A stretch of 64,000 nucleotides of DNA from Vandiemenella viatica (Eukaryota > Arthropoda > Insecta > Orthoptera > Morabidae), in the NCBI GenBank assembly GCA_031002005.1, contig CM061914.1, positions 15,672,148 to 15,736,147 on the forward strand, read 5' to 3'. Positions 50,497-62,960 of this stretch are shown in pieces. A program made the position numbers and the translations under genes. The notes under the pieces were generated by a model that saw only the letters and a program-made list of their open reading frames with translations, made no database searches and was not told the DNA's origin. Each line of letters opens with the position of its first letter. The first letter of the stretch is position 1.

Positions 50497-53110
50497 TGTT
50501 GTCTCGGTACAGAAAGTTGGCTAAAACCGGAAATAAGTTCCACTGAAACTTTTAAAGACAGCATGAACGTTTTTCGTAAAGACAGATTATATTCTCATGG
50601 AGGTGGGGTATTTATAGCTGTGAGTAAATTCCTCCCATGTAATGAAATAGACGTCGATACTATCTGTGAAATCATATGGATTAACTCAATGTTGCTGAGT
50701 CAGAACTCTTCATAGACGCCTTCTACCGTCCACCCGATTCTGACATAGCTATCGCCGAGGAATTAAGAAGTAATGTTAACAGTATAGCAAGCAGTTTTCA
50801 GGATCATGCTATGATTCTGGGAGGCGACATCAATCTGCCTTATATCGACTGGCATAATTATGTTCACATTACTGGTAGCAGGGATAAGGCAGCTTCTGAA
50901 ATAATTCTCGATTTATTCTCCGATAATCATCTCGAGCAGCTAGTTAATGAACCTACGCGGTGTCATAACGGTAGCGAAAACATTTTAGATTTTCTAGTTA
51001 CTAACAGCCCAGAATTATTCACCGACATTTCAACGACCACTGGAATAACCGATCACAAAGCGGTCATTGCGACTATCAAATTAGTGACCAAGCGAAAAAG
51101 AGGAAATGGACGGATTGTATACAGATTCAGTAAGGTCTCAAAGTAGTGTTTTAGAACCTACCTGAGGAATAATTACCATAACTTCAAGTCAACAAAGGAC
51201 ACCGTTGAAGAGATGTGGCATCGTTTTATACATATAGTCAGGGAAGGGATGGAAATACATATACCAAAGAGGACAATAAAGGGGGAGAATGATCTACCGT
51301 GGTACACATGCCAAGTCAAAAGATTACTCAAGAAACAAAGGAAAATACACGCACGCTCAAGAAGGAAAGGGTGTCGCAGCAATTTAGAAACCTTAGCTGA
51401 TTTAAGAGGACGTATTAAGAATGTAATGCGCGAGGCCTTTAACGATTTTCACATCAACTCTCTCTCTAAGAGTCTCACAGAAAATCCAAAGAAATTTTGG
51501 TCGTATGTACGAAAAGTTAATTGTACCAACAGCAATATTCCAGCACTAGTTCGTGAAGGGTCCGAGGTTATTGAAAGCCGCGATAAAGCTAACGTACTAA
51601 ATACTGTATAAAAAAATTCATTTACTGACGAAAATAAGGATAGCATTCCCGTTTTTCCACGTCGTGTCGAGTTGGAGATGGAATCATTATGAATAGATAC
51701 TGCAGGTATCATAAAGCAATTAGAGCTCCTGAAGTTGGGGAAAGCACCGGGCCCGGATGGTATTCCAGTAAGAGTGTTTTCAGAGTATGCTGCGGAAATC
51801 GGGCCATTTCTGTCCGATATATTCAGTAAATCCCTTAGAAGAGCAAAAAGAACCTTCAGACTGGAAAATAGCGCAAGTAACTCAGGTTTTCAAGAAAGAT
51901 GATCGAAGTGATCCTGGAAGCTACCGTCCCATATCTATAACATCTATTTGTAGTAGAGTTATGGAGCACATTATATGCTCGACCATCATGAATTTCCTAG
52001 ATGAAAATAATTTGCTTACAACAAATCAACACGGATTTGGGAAGAAAAAATCATGTGAAACACAGCTGGCCCTATTTACACATGATGTAATGAAAGTTAT
52101 TGTTGCAGGTTCACAAGTAGATGCAATTCTGTTAGATTTTCAGAAAGCCTTTGACTCTGTGCCACACAACCGCTTTTTAGCGAAGCTACGAGCGTACGGA
52201 ATATCGGATCAGCTTTGTGAATGGATAAAGGATTTTCTAACTGGTCGATCACAGTATGTCGTTGCTGAAAGATAAAGTTCTTCTAATCTAGATGTTACAT
52301 CGGGTGTACCTCAAGGAAGTGTAATAGGACCACTTCTTTTCTTATTTTTTATAAACGATCTCGGAGAAAAAGTGAAAAGCTTTTTTAGATCGTTTGCTGT
52401 TGATGCGGTTATTTATAGGGAAGTAAGGAATTTGGCCGATTGTTTAGCAATTCAGCGTGATCTGGATGTTATTTTGGCATAGTGCGCTGAATGGCAACTC
52501 ACACTAAATTGTAAAAAGTGTAAGACAATGAGCATAACTAACAAACAGAATCCGATTGTTCAGAAATACGAGGTAAACAGTTCAGTTATTGATAAGGTCG
52601 ATTCTATGAAATATTTGGGAGTAACAGTAAAAAGGAACATGAAATGGGACTTACATATTAATACATTGGTAGGTAGAGCTAATTATAGGCTGCGGTTCCT
52701 AGGTCGAATTTTGAAAAATTGTAGTGAACAAACAAAGGAGAAAGTGAAAAAATCTCTTGTGCGTCCAAATTTGGACTATTGTCGTGCCATCTGGAATCCG
52801 TTTCGTAAGGGGATGATTGAGAGTACAGAGAAGAGCCGCTCGATTTGTGACTGCTTGCTACAGTCCTTATGAACGCGTTACAGAACTGATCAGTAGACTA
52901 GGCTGGGAGTCTCCGGTAGACGCACGTTTCGTATAAACTTATTGGTAAACATGCGTACTCCCACTTTCACTTACGAGTGTAGTGAAATACTTCGTCCACC
53001 AACCTATTTGGGTCGGAATGACAGGAAAGATAAAATTAGAGAAATAAGGTGCTGCACTGATTCTTATATGAATTCTTTTTAGTTTTGTGAATTGCAGAGT
53101 ATATATGTAG
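50497..53110 (+). pseudogene. CR1-like LINE family B, second copy
   Basis: Collinear with 23545-24448 plus 28010-29800 and free of the triplication. Endonuclease: MILGGDINLPYIDWHNYVHI, TNSPELFTDISTTTGITDHK. A TAG after YRFSKVSK (51144-51146) matches the stop of the first copy. MREAFNDFHINSLSKSLTEN keeps the frame that the first copy has lost. Reverse transcriptase: NQHGFGKKKSCETQLALF, LLDFQKAFDSVPHNRFL, SGVPQGSVIGPLLF and a damaged SFAVDAVIYREV in place of FADD. Stops at 51609 and 52273 and frameshifts near 51835 and 52845 disable it. 3' end GTGAATTGCAGAGTATATAT. Confidence 0.9.
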
Positions 53111-54060
53111 ATGCATTGTGTAAAGTGAACTGATGCCACAACCCTCCACCTATTCACCCAAGCATGTGAAAACTACTCTATCACAATTGCATAGACAGTT
53201 GGAACATTCCAGAACAATGAAAATTTGTCGTGTTTAGTGCAGCATATGAAACACCCTACAGGAAAGGTTCTAAAGGATTCTCTTACCAAGCCCCACTTCT
53301 GCAAATTGAAAAAAGTTTCGACCCCCCCCCCCTCAATTTTATTATTAGAAGCTAAATTGCCTACTTTTCAGTACTATCAACTCAGAGAAAACTCAACTCT
53401 AAGGGGCAGTGAAGGAGAGGCAGTACCTTCCCTCCCTGACATGCCGTTGTGCCTCCATCAGGTGGGAACCTCTTCCCTAGAAGGAAGTGGAAATGTTGGC
53501 ATTTAATATTAGGACACAGCTCCACCCAGGTAGAATGGAAACTATTTATCACTGCTGCTAAAGCCATTGAATACATTTTGCTATACTGTTTGAGCTTGAA
53601 CATTTCAAGGAGTGGTGTGGAATTGTTTTCACAAAACTCCCTTTCCTATATCACATAAAAAGGCCTTCCTCTTTTGCCAGAACATTTAAGTCCAAACTCT
53701 CAAATCATCAATGTCTCTACATATTCCTTCATGACAGCTCATTTCTCTGCATTCAGAACTTTTCCTTCACCATATTTCTATTTTTACATCTTTTCACTCT
53801 ATTCTTCCTACATGCAAAACATACTCTTTTTTGGGTGGATTTTTTAAATGTGCTACTTGATTATTTGCACATTTTAATCACCTCTCCTTTAAATTTGATT
53901 TTGTTCTTCATTTCCTTCAAAAATTTTCTTGGGTCAGCATTTGAAGTTAGCTCAAACTTCTGCTTCCTATGAGGAATTTTAGTACTCTCATTGCCAGTCT
54001 GTCTGTTTAGTTCACTTTGTTTCCATCTGTACCTATATTTCACTTTGCACGCTATATTAA
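53111..54060. other. Unassigned sequence
   Basis: No conserved domain recognised. From about 53860 to 54040 the minus strand has a Lys-rich open frame without known motifs; a pyrimidine-rich stretch lies at 53650-53850. Confidence 0.4.
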
Positions 54061-55235
54061 TAAAAATTTATTCCAAGGCAGAAAACAAAGAGAAGTAGAA
54101 AACCTATGTACTATATAATAGGGTTAAAGAAGTTGGTAAGAAGAGAACATAACAGAACTAAGAGACAGCAGGGTAGTAGGGAATATTTAAAACAACTAAA
54201 CAAGGACTTAATAACAGCAAAGAAAGTGGCTAAAGATGGGTTTATGAAGAGTACTGTCAGTGCAGGAGGACCATTGACTGATGCATCTAGAAATTTCTAT
54301 GGCTACATCAGGAAACTGAGGGGAAGGGAGGGTGTAGAGACACTATAGATAAGGATGGAGAAGAAGTTACTGAGGATTTGAAAAAGGTAGAGATTTTAAG
54401 TAACTGGTTTAGTGAAAGCATTAGGGACAATGAATCAGAAACGGGAGGGTCTAATTCGGAGAACGAGCTTAACAACACAATTAGAAATGAAGATAGTAAA
54501 AAATTTGACATTCATCCTGAGGAAATCATGAAGGAAATAAGAAAGCTGAAAACATATAAAGGGGTTGGTGTAGATATTACTACAGATATCTTAAAGATAT
54601 CAGGTTGTGATATTGTACCTTATCTTGAAATATTATTTAAATTGAGTCTGGATACTTGCTACTTTCCACTGGAAAAGTGCAATAGTAGTACCGGTACATA
54701 AAAGGGGGGGGGGAGAAATAGAGTTGAGAATTACAGGCCAATCAGTTTGACATCAGTGGTAGGTAAATTAATGGAAAGATTGATATGCAACCACATCAGA
54801 AATATATGTGAGGAACGAAAGTGGTTTTCAAGCAGGCAACATGGGTTCAGGCTAGGATATTCATGCGAATCTCAGTTGGTGGGATATATGCAAGATATTC
54901 CAGATGAAATGGACAAGGGAGGCCAAATTGATAGGGTAGCACTAGATCTGTCATAGGCATTCGACAGAGTGAGCCATAAAATTGAAGTAAATTAGGTAAA
55001 AACAATTAGAGTGGATGAGAAAGTGATTTGCCGGGTAGAAGAATTTTTAAAAGGTAGAAAACAGAAAGATAGGGTAGGAAATGTAGTATCAAAAGAAGTG
55101 GAAGTAAAAATGGGAGTGCCACAGGTTAGTGTATTGGGACCATTGCTATTCATTATTCTAATGAATAATTGTGTGGATTGTTTACTATCTGAAATTAGAT
55201 TGTTTGCAGATGCCATAATACTATATATATATATA
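54061..55235 (+). pseudogene. LINE family C, reverse transcriptase 5' part
   Basis: Linker and reverse transcriptase of a non-LTR element: KKLVRREHNRTKRQQGSREY, ASRNFYGYIRKLRG, VENYRPISLTSVVGKLMERL, RQHGFRLGYSCESQLVGYM, KMGVPQVSVLGPLLFI and RLFADAIILY. The catalytic FADD has become FADA and VPQGS reads VPQVS. Stops and frameshifts lie near 54346, 54700, 54955 and 54995. The element breaks off at 55235 where the inverted-repeat Penelope element begins, and its C-terminal part resumes at 57340. Confidence 0.85.
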
Positions 55236-55619
55236 ATTAAGGAAGGATAGGGAAATATGACCCAGCACTTACCACAGATGAAGGCGGCTGGGACGACGAA
55301 CAAAAAACAAACACAAGAGAAGTGCAATATTTCGGCCTACAGCAGCCTTAAACGTGCAGAAGGTGAAGCCCCAGGCGGCGTCACATGTGTACACATAGAC
55401 AGCCGACTGGTGAATGGCGTCTCAGGCACGGATGGTAGTTTAGGTGGTGGGAGGGGGGGGGGGGAGTAAGCTCAAATATTAGATCGATAATCGATACTGA
55501 TAACGATATGTTATTATTGAAAGAGATGAAAAATAACTGGGTGGGGATATATATATATATATAACTATAATTGAAAAGTAAAATAAATGTAAGTAGCATG
55601 GAAAATAGTAAATACAGAA

Positions 55620-55655
<36 letters not shown>

Positions 55656-55682
55656 AATGGTATAGATAATAAGTGCTGGGTC
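55236..55682 (+). repeat. Left inverted arm of the Penelope element
   Basis: Bounded by GACCCAGCACTTACCACAG near its outer end (55259) and GATAATAAGTGCTGGGTC at its inner end (55682), which are themselves inverted. Contains poly(A) 55622-55653, a G-run (55450) and a TA run (55548). Confidence 0.95.
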
Positions 55683-56785
55683 CCATTAAACCTCTTGTGT
55701 GGTTCAGATACATAGACGACATCTTTATGATCTGGACCCACGATGAGCATCATCTAATAGACTTCCTCAACTCCCTAAACAACCACTCCATCAACTTTAC
55801 TTGGACTTACTCCCATACTCATGTTACCTTTCTTGATGTTGACGTTTCCTTGCATAACGGGCGCCTACATACTTCTGTTCATATCAAACCGACCAATCTG
55901 CAGCAATATCTTCATTTCAACAGTTGTCATCCCTTGCACATCAAACGTTCCCTTCCTTACAGTCTGGCCCTCCGTGGCAGGCGAATCTGCTCTGATGAAC
56001 AATCTCTTTCCCAATACACAGAAAACCTGTCTGGAGCTCTCATCTCCCGGAGCTACCCTCCTGACTTAGTACACAAACAAATCTCCCGTGCCATAGCCCT
56101 TCCTTCACACAGCCACTCCAAGTCAGTACCCCTTGATACTAACCACAGCCCCGCCTTCATCACTCAGTACTTCCCTGGTCTCGAGTCCATTAACCTAATC
56201 CTTCGCCGTGGACATGATTTTCTACGTTCCTTCCCCGAGATGCGCACCATCCTCCATAAAATTCTACCCACTGCCCCTCGCACATGTTTTAGCAGACCAC
56301 CGAATTTAAGTAATATCTTGGTCCACAAGTACTCACCAAGTAATTCGCCCAGACTGCCACAGGGTTCATTCCCATGCAATAGACCCCGTTGTAAAACATG
56401 CAGCATGCACCCAGCCACTACCACTTACTCCAATCCTACAACAGGTGAGACATTCCCTATCATTGGTCATGCTACTTGCATGACAACACACCTCATATAC
56501 CAACTGACATGCCTCCATTGCTCCAGCTCATATATAGGCCTCACAACCAATCCCCTAGCTATCAGAATGAATGGCCACAGGCAGACAGTCTATACTAACA
56601 ATGAGGCCCATCCAGTTGCAAAACATGCCAGTTCCCACAAAATCAATAATTTGAACATCTGTTTTTCAGTTAGAGCAATCAGAGTTTTCCCTAACAATAC
56701 GACCCCCTCTGAACTTCGTAGATGGGAACTGTCCTACCAGAATATCCTTGACACCAGACATCCTCCTGGCCTCAATCTCCAATAA
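55673..56785 (+). CDS. Penelope-like protein, C-terminal part (YIDD motif and GIY-YIG domain), uninterrupted
   Basis: The 370-codon frame has no internal stop but starts in the middle of the reverse transcriptase. VWFRYIDDIFMIWTHDE is the catalytic YxDD motif. VTFLDVDVSLHNGRLHT and TNLQQYLHFNSCHP are the thumb region. A Cys-rich linker PCNRPRCKTCSMHP precedes LIYQLTCLHCSSSYIGLTT, the GIY-YIG endonuclease, with LAIRMNGHR following. It ends NILDTRHPPGLNLQ. Upstream reverse transcriptase motifs are missing, so it cannot encode an active enzyme. The intact frame shows that the insertion is fairly young. Confidence 0.9.
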   Translation: MLGPIKPLVWFRYIDDIFMIWTHDEHHLIDFLNSLNNHSINFTWTYSHTHVTFLDVDVSLHNGRLHTSVHIKPTNLQQYLHFNSCHPLHIKRSLPYSLALRGRRICSDEQSLSQYTENLSGALISRSYPPDLVHKQISRAIALPSHSHSKSVPLDTNHSPAFITQYFPGLESINLILRRGHDFLRSFPEMRTILHKILPTAPRTCFSRPPNLSNILVHKYSPSNSPRLPQGSFPCNRPRCKTCSMHPATTTYSNPTTGETFPIIGHATCMTTHLIYQLTCLHCSSSYIGLTTNPLAIRMNGHRQTVYTNNEAHPVAKHASSHKINNLNICFSVRAIRVFPNNTTPSELRRWELSYQNILDTRHPPGLNLQ

Positions 56786-56798
56786 TTTCTGCCCACTA

Positions 56799-56820
56799 GA
56801 CCCAGCACTTATTATCTATA

Positions 56821-56871
<51 letters not shown>

Positions 56872-57259
56872 TTCTGTATTTACTATTTTCCATGCTACTT
56901 ACATTTATTTTACTTTTCAATTATAGTTATATATATATATATATATCCCCACCCAGTTATTTTTCATCTCTTTCAATAATAACATATCGTTATCAGTATC
57001 GATTATCGATCTAATATTTGAGCTTACTCCCCCCCCCCCCCTCCCACCACCTAAACTACCATCCGTGCCTGAGACGCCATTCACCAGTCGGCTGTCTATG
57101 TGTACACATGTGACGCCGCCTGGGGCTTCACCTTCTGCACATTTAAGGCTGCTGTAGGCCGAAATATTGCACTTCTCTTGTGTTTGTTTTTTGTTCGTCG
57201 TCCCAGCCGCCTTCATCTGTGGTAAGTGCTGGGTCATATTTCCCTATCCTTCCTTAATT
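56799..57259 (-). repeat. Right inverted arm of the Penelope element
   Basis: Reverse complement of the left arm; poly(T) at 56824-56869. Lies directly 3' of the Penelope reading frame. Confidence 0.95.
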
Positions 57260-57291
57260 TTATTGCCTTAAAGCTTTTTCCTGCTCATTGT

Positions 57292-57293
<2 letters not shown>

Positions 57294-57330
<37 letters not shown>
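57294..57330. repeat. (TA)n microsatellite
   Basis: About 18 TA dinucleotides followed by CACACA. Confidence 0.95.
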
Positions 57331-57338
<8 letters not shown>

Positions 57339-57339
57339 A

Positions 57340-58080
57340 AAACAAAAGGTTAATTATGAATATAAGGTGGAAAAAGAATTGCTTGCTGAAGACTTGAAAT
57401 GTAAATATCTTGGCATTACATTTGATAACAAGCTTAACTGGGCATGACACTTTGGACAGGTGGTAGGAAAAGGTTTCAAAATTCTGCACTTGTTGGAGAG
57501 AGTGATGAGGGGATGTACGGGAGAAGTGAGGGAGTTGGGTTACAAAACATTGGTCAGACCATTGCTCGTATATGGTAGTGTAGTATGGGACCCTCATATT
57601 ACGTATCAAATACAGGAATTGGAGAGGGTGCAAAAAAGGGCTGCTAGTTTTGTTTCTGGAAATTATCGCAGAATGCAATCAGTGACGGATATGATAAAGG
57701 AGCTGGAATGGGATTCATTGCAAAACAGGAGGAGGATGAGGAGAGTCATGGGAGTGTACAGGGTGTATGCTGGTAATGAGGCATGGTAAGATATTGGAGT
57801 AGGTATGAAAAGTAGTGCATGGATGGGAAAAGATGACCATGACCACAAGCTGGCACTCGATTTCAGGCACAAGGGTGTGGGAAGATTCTCTTTTTTAGGT
57901 AAGGGTGTCAGGGATTGGAATGAGTTACCAAGAGAAATGATGAATAATTTACCGAAAATGTTGTAAGAATTTAAAGATAAAATTTGTAGAGGGCAAATGT
58001 AGGTGTGTGCAGGATAGCGGGAAGATGGGGTTCTAGGTAAATTGCCATTGGAGCCTGTGCCCCATTACAATTAAATTATT
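57340..58080 (+). pseudogene. LINE family C, reverse transcriptase 3' part
   Basis: Continuation of the LINE at 54061-55235 beyond the inserted Penelope element: CKYLGITFDNKLNWA, VVGKGFKILHLLERVMRGCT, LGYKTLVRPLLVYGSVVWDP, VQKRAASFVSGNYRRMQSVT and FSFLGKGVRDWNELPREMM. Stops at 57445, 57787 and 57964 interrupt it. A second copy of the same 3' end is at 14085-14790. The AT-rich tail ends near 58090. Confidence 0.85.
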
Positions 58081-58090
58081 ATTATATTAT

Positions 58091-58589
58091 AATCAGACTG
58101 TTGTCAATATTAACTTTGTGTAACATCTGTAATTCATAATTTGTTTTCTGAATCTTTCTTGAACTCTTCTATAATCTAGTCAGTGCCCTCCCCATTTCAC
58201 TACGACAAAGTCTGGACCCTGACATGGTGTTGAATGTTTGAGCTCATCATATGAAACTTCTCCATTATCGTAGAACAGATTATGATTCTTATTTCTTTAT
58301 TCCCATATTGTGTGGTAATGTCTTTAGTTGAATCACAAGGTGTAATCTTTTCCACATGTTAATATGAGAGAGTGATTTTCTTCGAATAAATCAACTGTCT
58401 ACCCAGCTCTCCCAAAAAAATTTACTTTTACAGTGCTTTGCTGCAAGACATAGTGCTCAAAATTTCCTCTTACTTTTAATAGGATTTGCATGTTGTATAA
58501 ACTAAGACTGAAGGCAATATTTTGTTAAGCAAATTTGTGATTTAGAAATGTATGGGGATGTAAGCGTTTGGGACAGGCTATACTAGCCT
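58091..58589. other. Unassigned sequence
   Basis: No feature recognised; AT-rich. Confidence 0.4.
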
Positions 58590-60362
58590 TTTCCAACCAA
58601 ATGTCAACCTCTCCTTCACGTGGTGCACCCTGTTTGCACGGACGAGGCTCTGGCGACTGAAAGATTCCCGGTATAAGGAGTCACCTCTGCTTGCCAACGG
58701 CCTCTGAAAGGAGGGCGGAAGAGCGGGGACCGGTTCAGGGCACCCTCTAACCTTGGGGTTGGAAATGGCCCCTAAAGATGGATGAATCAGAAATGATCAA
58801 CGGCATGGGCAGAAGGCAACGGGAAACCACTGCATTAAAGACCAAAAGGGTATCCCGAGGACATGTAACCCTCTCAAATTTCATATATCATGATGGCTTC
58901 TTCCTGGATAAACTATTCCTGAGGTAAAATAGTCCCCCAATCGGATCTCCGGGTGGGGACTACTCGGGAAGGAGACATCAGAATGGACAGAAACATTCTA
59001 CGAATCATAGCGTTAGAATTCTGTATAGGGTAGGTAGGTTAGCAAACTTAAAAATGGAGATGGGACAACTTAACTTAGATGTTGTTTGGATTAGTGAGAT
59101 TAAATGGAAGGACACACAGGATTTCTGGTCTGGGGAACACAGGATAATTAGCACCCAAGCTGTCAATGGAGTTACTGGTGTAGGATTTGTAATGAACAAG
59201 AAAGTAGGGAAACAGGTGAGTTATTATAAACAGTTTAGTGACAGGATTATTTTGATGAGATTAGAAACTAAGCCCGTCCCAACCGCATTAGTACAAGTGT
59301 ATATGCCAACGTCACAGGAAGATGACGAAGAAATAGAAAAAAATATATGCTGAAATTGAAGAATTAATCCAATATGTGAAGGGGGAGGAAAATCTAAAAA
59401 TCATGGGTGATTGGAATGCAATAGTGGGAGAAGGAAAAGAGGGGAATACTGTAGGAAGTTTTGGTCTAGGAGAATGAAATGAGCGGGGAAGCAGGTTGCT
59501 AGAATTTTGTGAAACATATAAGCTAGTAGTGGAAAACACACTGTTTAAGAACCATGCAAGAAGAATATACACCTGGAAACGTCCTGGGGATACAGGCAGA
59601 TATCAGCTAAATTATATCATGGTCAAACAAAGATTCAGGAATCAAGTTCTAGACCGTAAAGCGTACCCAGGAGCAGACATAGACTCTGACCATAATTTGA
59701 TAATAATGAAGTGTAGGCTGAAATTTAAGCGAATAAGGAAGCAGTATAAGCAGAACAGACTAGAAATGAATAAACTGAAACAATGTAGCACGAGAGAAAA
59801 ATTTGCCTACATTAGGCTTTAGGGAACATGCTGCCCAAAAACCTCGGATCACAGAAGAAATTTTGGAGCTGATGGATCAGAGGAGAAGGAACAAAAATGC
59901 TCAGGATGAAGCAGGAAGAGAGGAGTACAGGCAATTTAGAAATCAAATTAATAGGAAATGCAAAATAGCAAAGAAAAAATGGCTACAAGAAAAGTGTGAA
60001 GAAGTAGAAAAGGAAATGGTCGTAGGAAAAGTAGATGTTTCATATAGAAAGATCAAACAGAATTTTGGAGAAATGAAGAAAAGAGGTAAGAACATTAAAG
60101 CTGCCAATGGAAAAACTCTTTTAAGCTCAGAAGATAGAGCTAACAGATGGAAGGAATACATTGAGAAACTGTATGTTGAGGGCGACTTGAACAATAGTGT
60201 AATGGAAAAGGAAGGTGATGTCGACATTGATGACTTAGGAGATCCTGTTCTGAAGACTGAATTTAATAAAGCTCTGAATGACTTGAAAGCAAATAAGGCA
60301 GTTGGAACTGATGAGATCCCTGCAGAACTTCTTAAATCCCTAGGAGAGGAAGGAATCGTAAC
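58590..60362 (+). pseudogene. RTE LINE, 5' region and endonuclease
   Basis: The 5' leader includes GGCAACGGGAAACCACTGCA near 58817, a phrase I associate with insect RTE elements. Endonuclease pieces follow: NLDVVWISEIKWKD, GVGFVMNKKVGKQVS, a block around 59400 with the GDWNA-type motif, RIYTWKRPGDTGRYQLNYIM and GADIDSDHNLIIMKCRLKF. Then comes the linker RRNKNAQDEAGREEYRQFRN and the start of the reverse transcriptase (LKANKAVGTDEIPAELLKSL). Frame breaks lie near 59020, 59350, 59480 and 59815. A LINE inserted at 60363 interrupts it; it resumes at 62187. Confidence 0.88.
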
Positions 60363-62186
60363 ATTATTTACTTATTTATTTATCAATCTTGTTCCATGGA
60401 TCCCTGCTGAGGAAGTACCTCTGGGATGTGAAACATGTCATTGTTGATACATATACACATAATATGAGTCATAGTAAATATATATACATACATATTTTAC
60501 AAATACAAGAAATAATAATAAACATACATTTTTGCAACTGAGTTTTGCAAATGTCATAATGAGTACAATTAATTATTTTCTTCAAATTCTTGAATGGAGT
60601 AGAAGAAGTTGCCAATAAGATAATCTCTAAGTTTTTGTTTAAATACATCTTTATTATCTGAAAGCTGTTTTATACGATTAGGTAGTTTATTAAACAGATG
60701 TATCCCAGAATAATTAACTCCTCTTTGTACTAATGACATAGATGTTTGTGTTTTATGCAAGTTATTTCTGTTTCTTGTATTGAAACTGTGTACCTGTGAA
60801 TTAGGTGTAAACAGGTTAAAATTTTCTATGACAAAGCTCATGAGAGAATATATATACTGAGAATACATTGTAAGAATATTGTGTTTCTTAAAGAGTTGTC
60901 TGCAAGAGGTTCTTGGTTTTACCCTACACAGAAACCTAATAGCTCTTTTCTGTGCTATGAAAACTTTTTTACTTTGTGAAGAGTTTCCCCAAAAAATTAT
61001 GCCATATGACATTACTGAATGAAAATGTGAGGAATACAACTGTTTCATTAATTCTAGATCTGCTGTTAGAGAAAGTGTTCGTATTGCGAAGGTGGCACTA
61101 CTTAACTTTGTCAGTAGTGTAGTGATATGATCATGCCAACAGAGTTTCTGATCTATTTTAATACCAAGAAATTTTATACTCTCTGTTTCTAAGATTGTGT
61201 TGTTTTTATAGTTTATACATATATCTGGCTGTGCATAGTTTTTTGTTTTAAACCTAATATAATGTGTTTTTTTCAAAATTTAATTTTAATGAATTTGCCT
61301 TAAACCAATTTGCTACTACTCTAAGTACTTCATTTACATTAAATTCAATAGTACTGTTTGGTGTTTTACGCACAGTCAGGTTAGTGTCGTCTGCAAATAA
61401 AACACTCTTAACTTTGTCGGATAAATTTCCAGGAAGGTCATTGATGTATAACAGATAGAGGAGGGGACCTAAGACAGAGCCTTGTTGAATTCCATGTTTT
61501 ATTTTCTCCCAGTCTGATGAAGCATCTTTACTTATTTTAGAATCAAAAATTGAAACTTTTTGCATTCAGCTTTCAATGTATGATTTAAACCATTTACCTG
61601 TGGTCCCAAAAATACCATAGTATTCCATTTTTTTCAAAAGTAATTCATGATTTACACAGTCAAATGCTTTTGCAAGATCACAAAATATTCCTACAGGATT
61701 CATTTTATTATTCAGTTCCTCAAATGTGTTATTTAAAAATGAATATATAGCCATTTCTATGGATGATCCTTTTTTGAACCCAAATTGTGAATCAGTGAGG
61801 ATATTATAGTGTGTAACGTGTTTTATTACTCTACTATACATGACTTTTTCAAAAACCTTTGAGAATGTTGAAAATAATGAAATGGGACGATAGCTGTCTA
61901 CACATGTTACTTCTCCTTTTTTAAATAATGGTTTTACAACAGCATATTTTAGTCTATCGGGAAAAACACCTTGTATTAAGGATTCATTACAAATGTGAGC
62001 AAGTGACTGATACAGTCTGAACATCTTTTCAGTAATTTACTTGAAATATTGTCATAGCTGGAAGAATTTTTAGGTTTTAATTGTTTAATGAGTTTATTTA
62101 TTTCTGAGACTGTTACTGGTGGCAATTTCATCTCCACAGAGCTATTTGGGAAAGCAGTCTCAAGAAGCCTTAGAGCACTATCAAGC
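60363..62186 (-). pseudogene. CR1/Jockey-group LINE inserted in the RTE element, antisense
   Basis: Minus strand, almost intact over the reverse transcriptase. Visible are LKYAVVKPLFKKGEVTCVDS, YRPISLFSTFSKVFEKVMYS, SQFGFKKGSSIEMAIYSFLN, IFCDLAKAFDCVNHELLL, IQQGSVLGPLLYLLYINDLP, SVLFADDTNLTV and KFLGIKIDQKLCWHDHIT. The end is GIHLFNKLPNRIKQLSDNKD...FYSIQEFEENN at 60569. One stop at 61566-61568 and one frame break near 61262 are the only lesions. The A/T-rich 3' tail (TAAATAAATAAG type) sits at 60365-60385. It is 5'-truncated at about 62186. Confidence 0.9.
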
Positions 62187-62960
62187 TGATATCAAACAGT
62201 TATGAAACAGGAGAAATTCCAACTGATTTTAATAAAAATATCATCTTCACACTTCCAAAGAAAGAACAAGCCAGCAATTGTGAGAATTATCACACCATCA
62301 GTCTAACATCACATTCTTCAAAATTACTGACCAGAATAATATACAGAAGGATGGAAAGGGTAGTAGAAGAGATAGTAGGTGAAGATCAATTTGGGTATAG
62401 GAAAAATTGCAGTACAAGGGAAGCAATTCTGTGTTTAAGATTAATACTTGAAGGGCGGATCAAGAAAAACGAAGATACTTCAAGAAAAAGAGAAACCTTT
62501 TAGTTTCAAATATTGATCTAGGAATTAGAAAGAACTTATTAAAACTCTTCGAGTGGAGCACAGCACTTTACAGTAGCGAAACACGGACTTTAGGAATACC
62601 GGAAAGAAAGAAAATTGAAGCATGTGGTGTAATGTGGTGCTACAGAAGAATGCTGAAAATTAAGTGGACTGACAAAATAGGAAATGAATGAGTTTTAAAA
62701 TGATGGGTGAGAAAAGAAGTTTGTGGAAGAAGCTTACAGAAAGAAGAGACAGGATGGTAGGTCATATTTTGAGACACGCAGGATCGGTTAATTTGTCGGT
62801 GGAGGGAACAGTCGAAGGTAAGAACTGTAGAGGAAGACAGAGATTAGAATATACGAAGCAGATAATTGAGGACGTGGGTTGTAAGGGGTATGTAGAAATG
62901 AATAGGTTAGCACAGGACAGGAAGGGATGGAGGATTGCATCAAACTGACAACAGCAAAAA
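62187..62960 (+). pseudogene. RTE LINE, 3' region
   Basis: Resumes the element cut at 60362: LISNSYETGEIPTDFNKNII, NYHTISLTSHSSKLLTRIIY, VGEDQFGYRKNCSTREAI. Most of the palm is then deleted, and the C-terminus follows: KKIEACGVMWCYRRMLKI, RRDRMVGHILRHAGSVN, NRLAQDRKGWRIASN with a stop at 62946-62948. Two or more frameshifts. The same C-terminal type is inserted in the Polinton integrase at 36376-36745. Confidence 0.88.

Larger units (their letters stand above)
55236..57259 (+). mobile_element. Penelope-like element flanked by ~450-bp inverted arms
   Basis: Left arm 55236-55682 (447 bp) and right arm 56799-57259 (461 bp) are reverse complements of each other. The 14-bp difference equals the difference between their homopolymer runs (32 A versus 46 T). 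The 1116-bp spacer is almost entirely one open frame from a Penelope-like element. The arm on the right is the natural 3' flank of that frame; the left arm is its inverted copy. The whole has inserted into LINE C. Confidence 0.95.
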
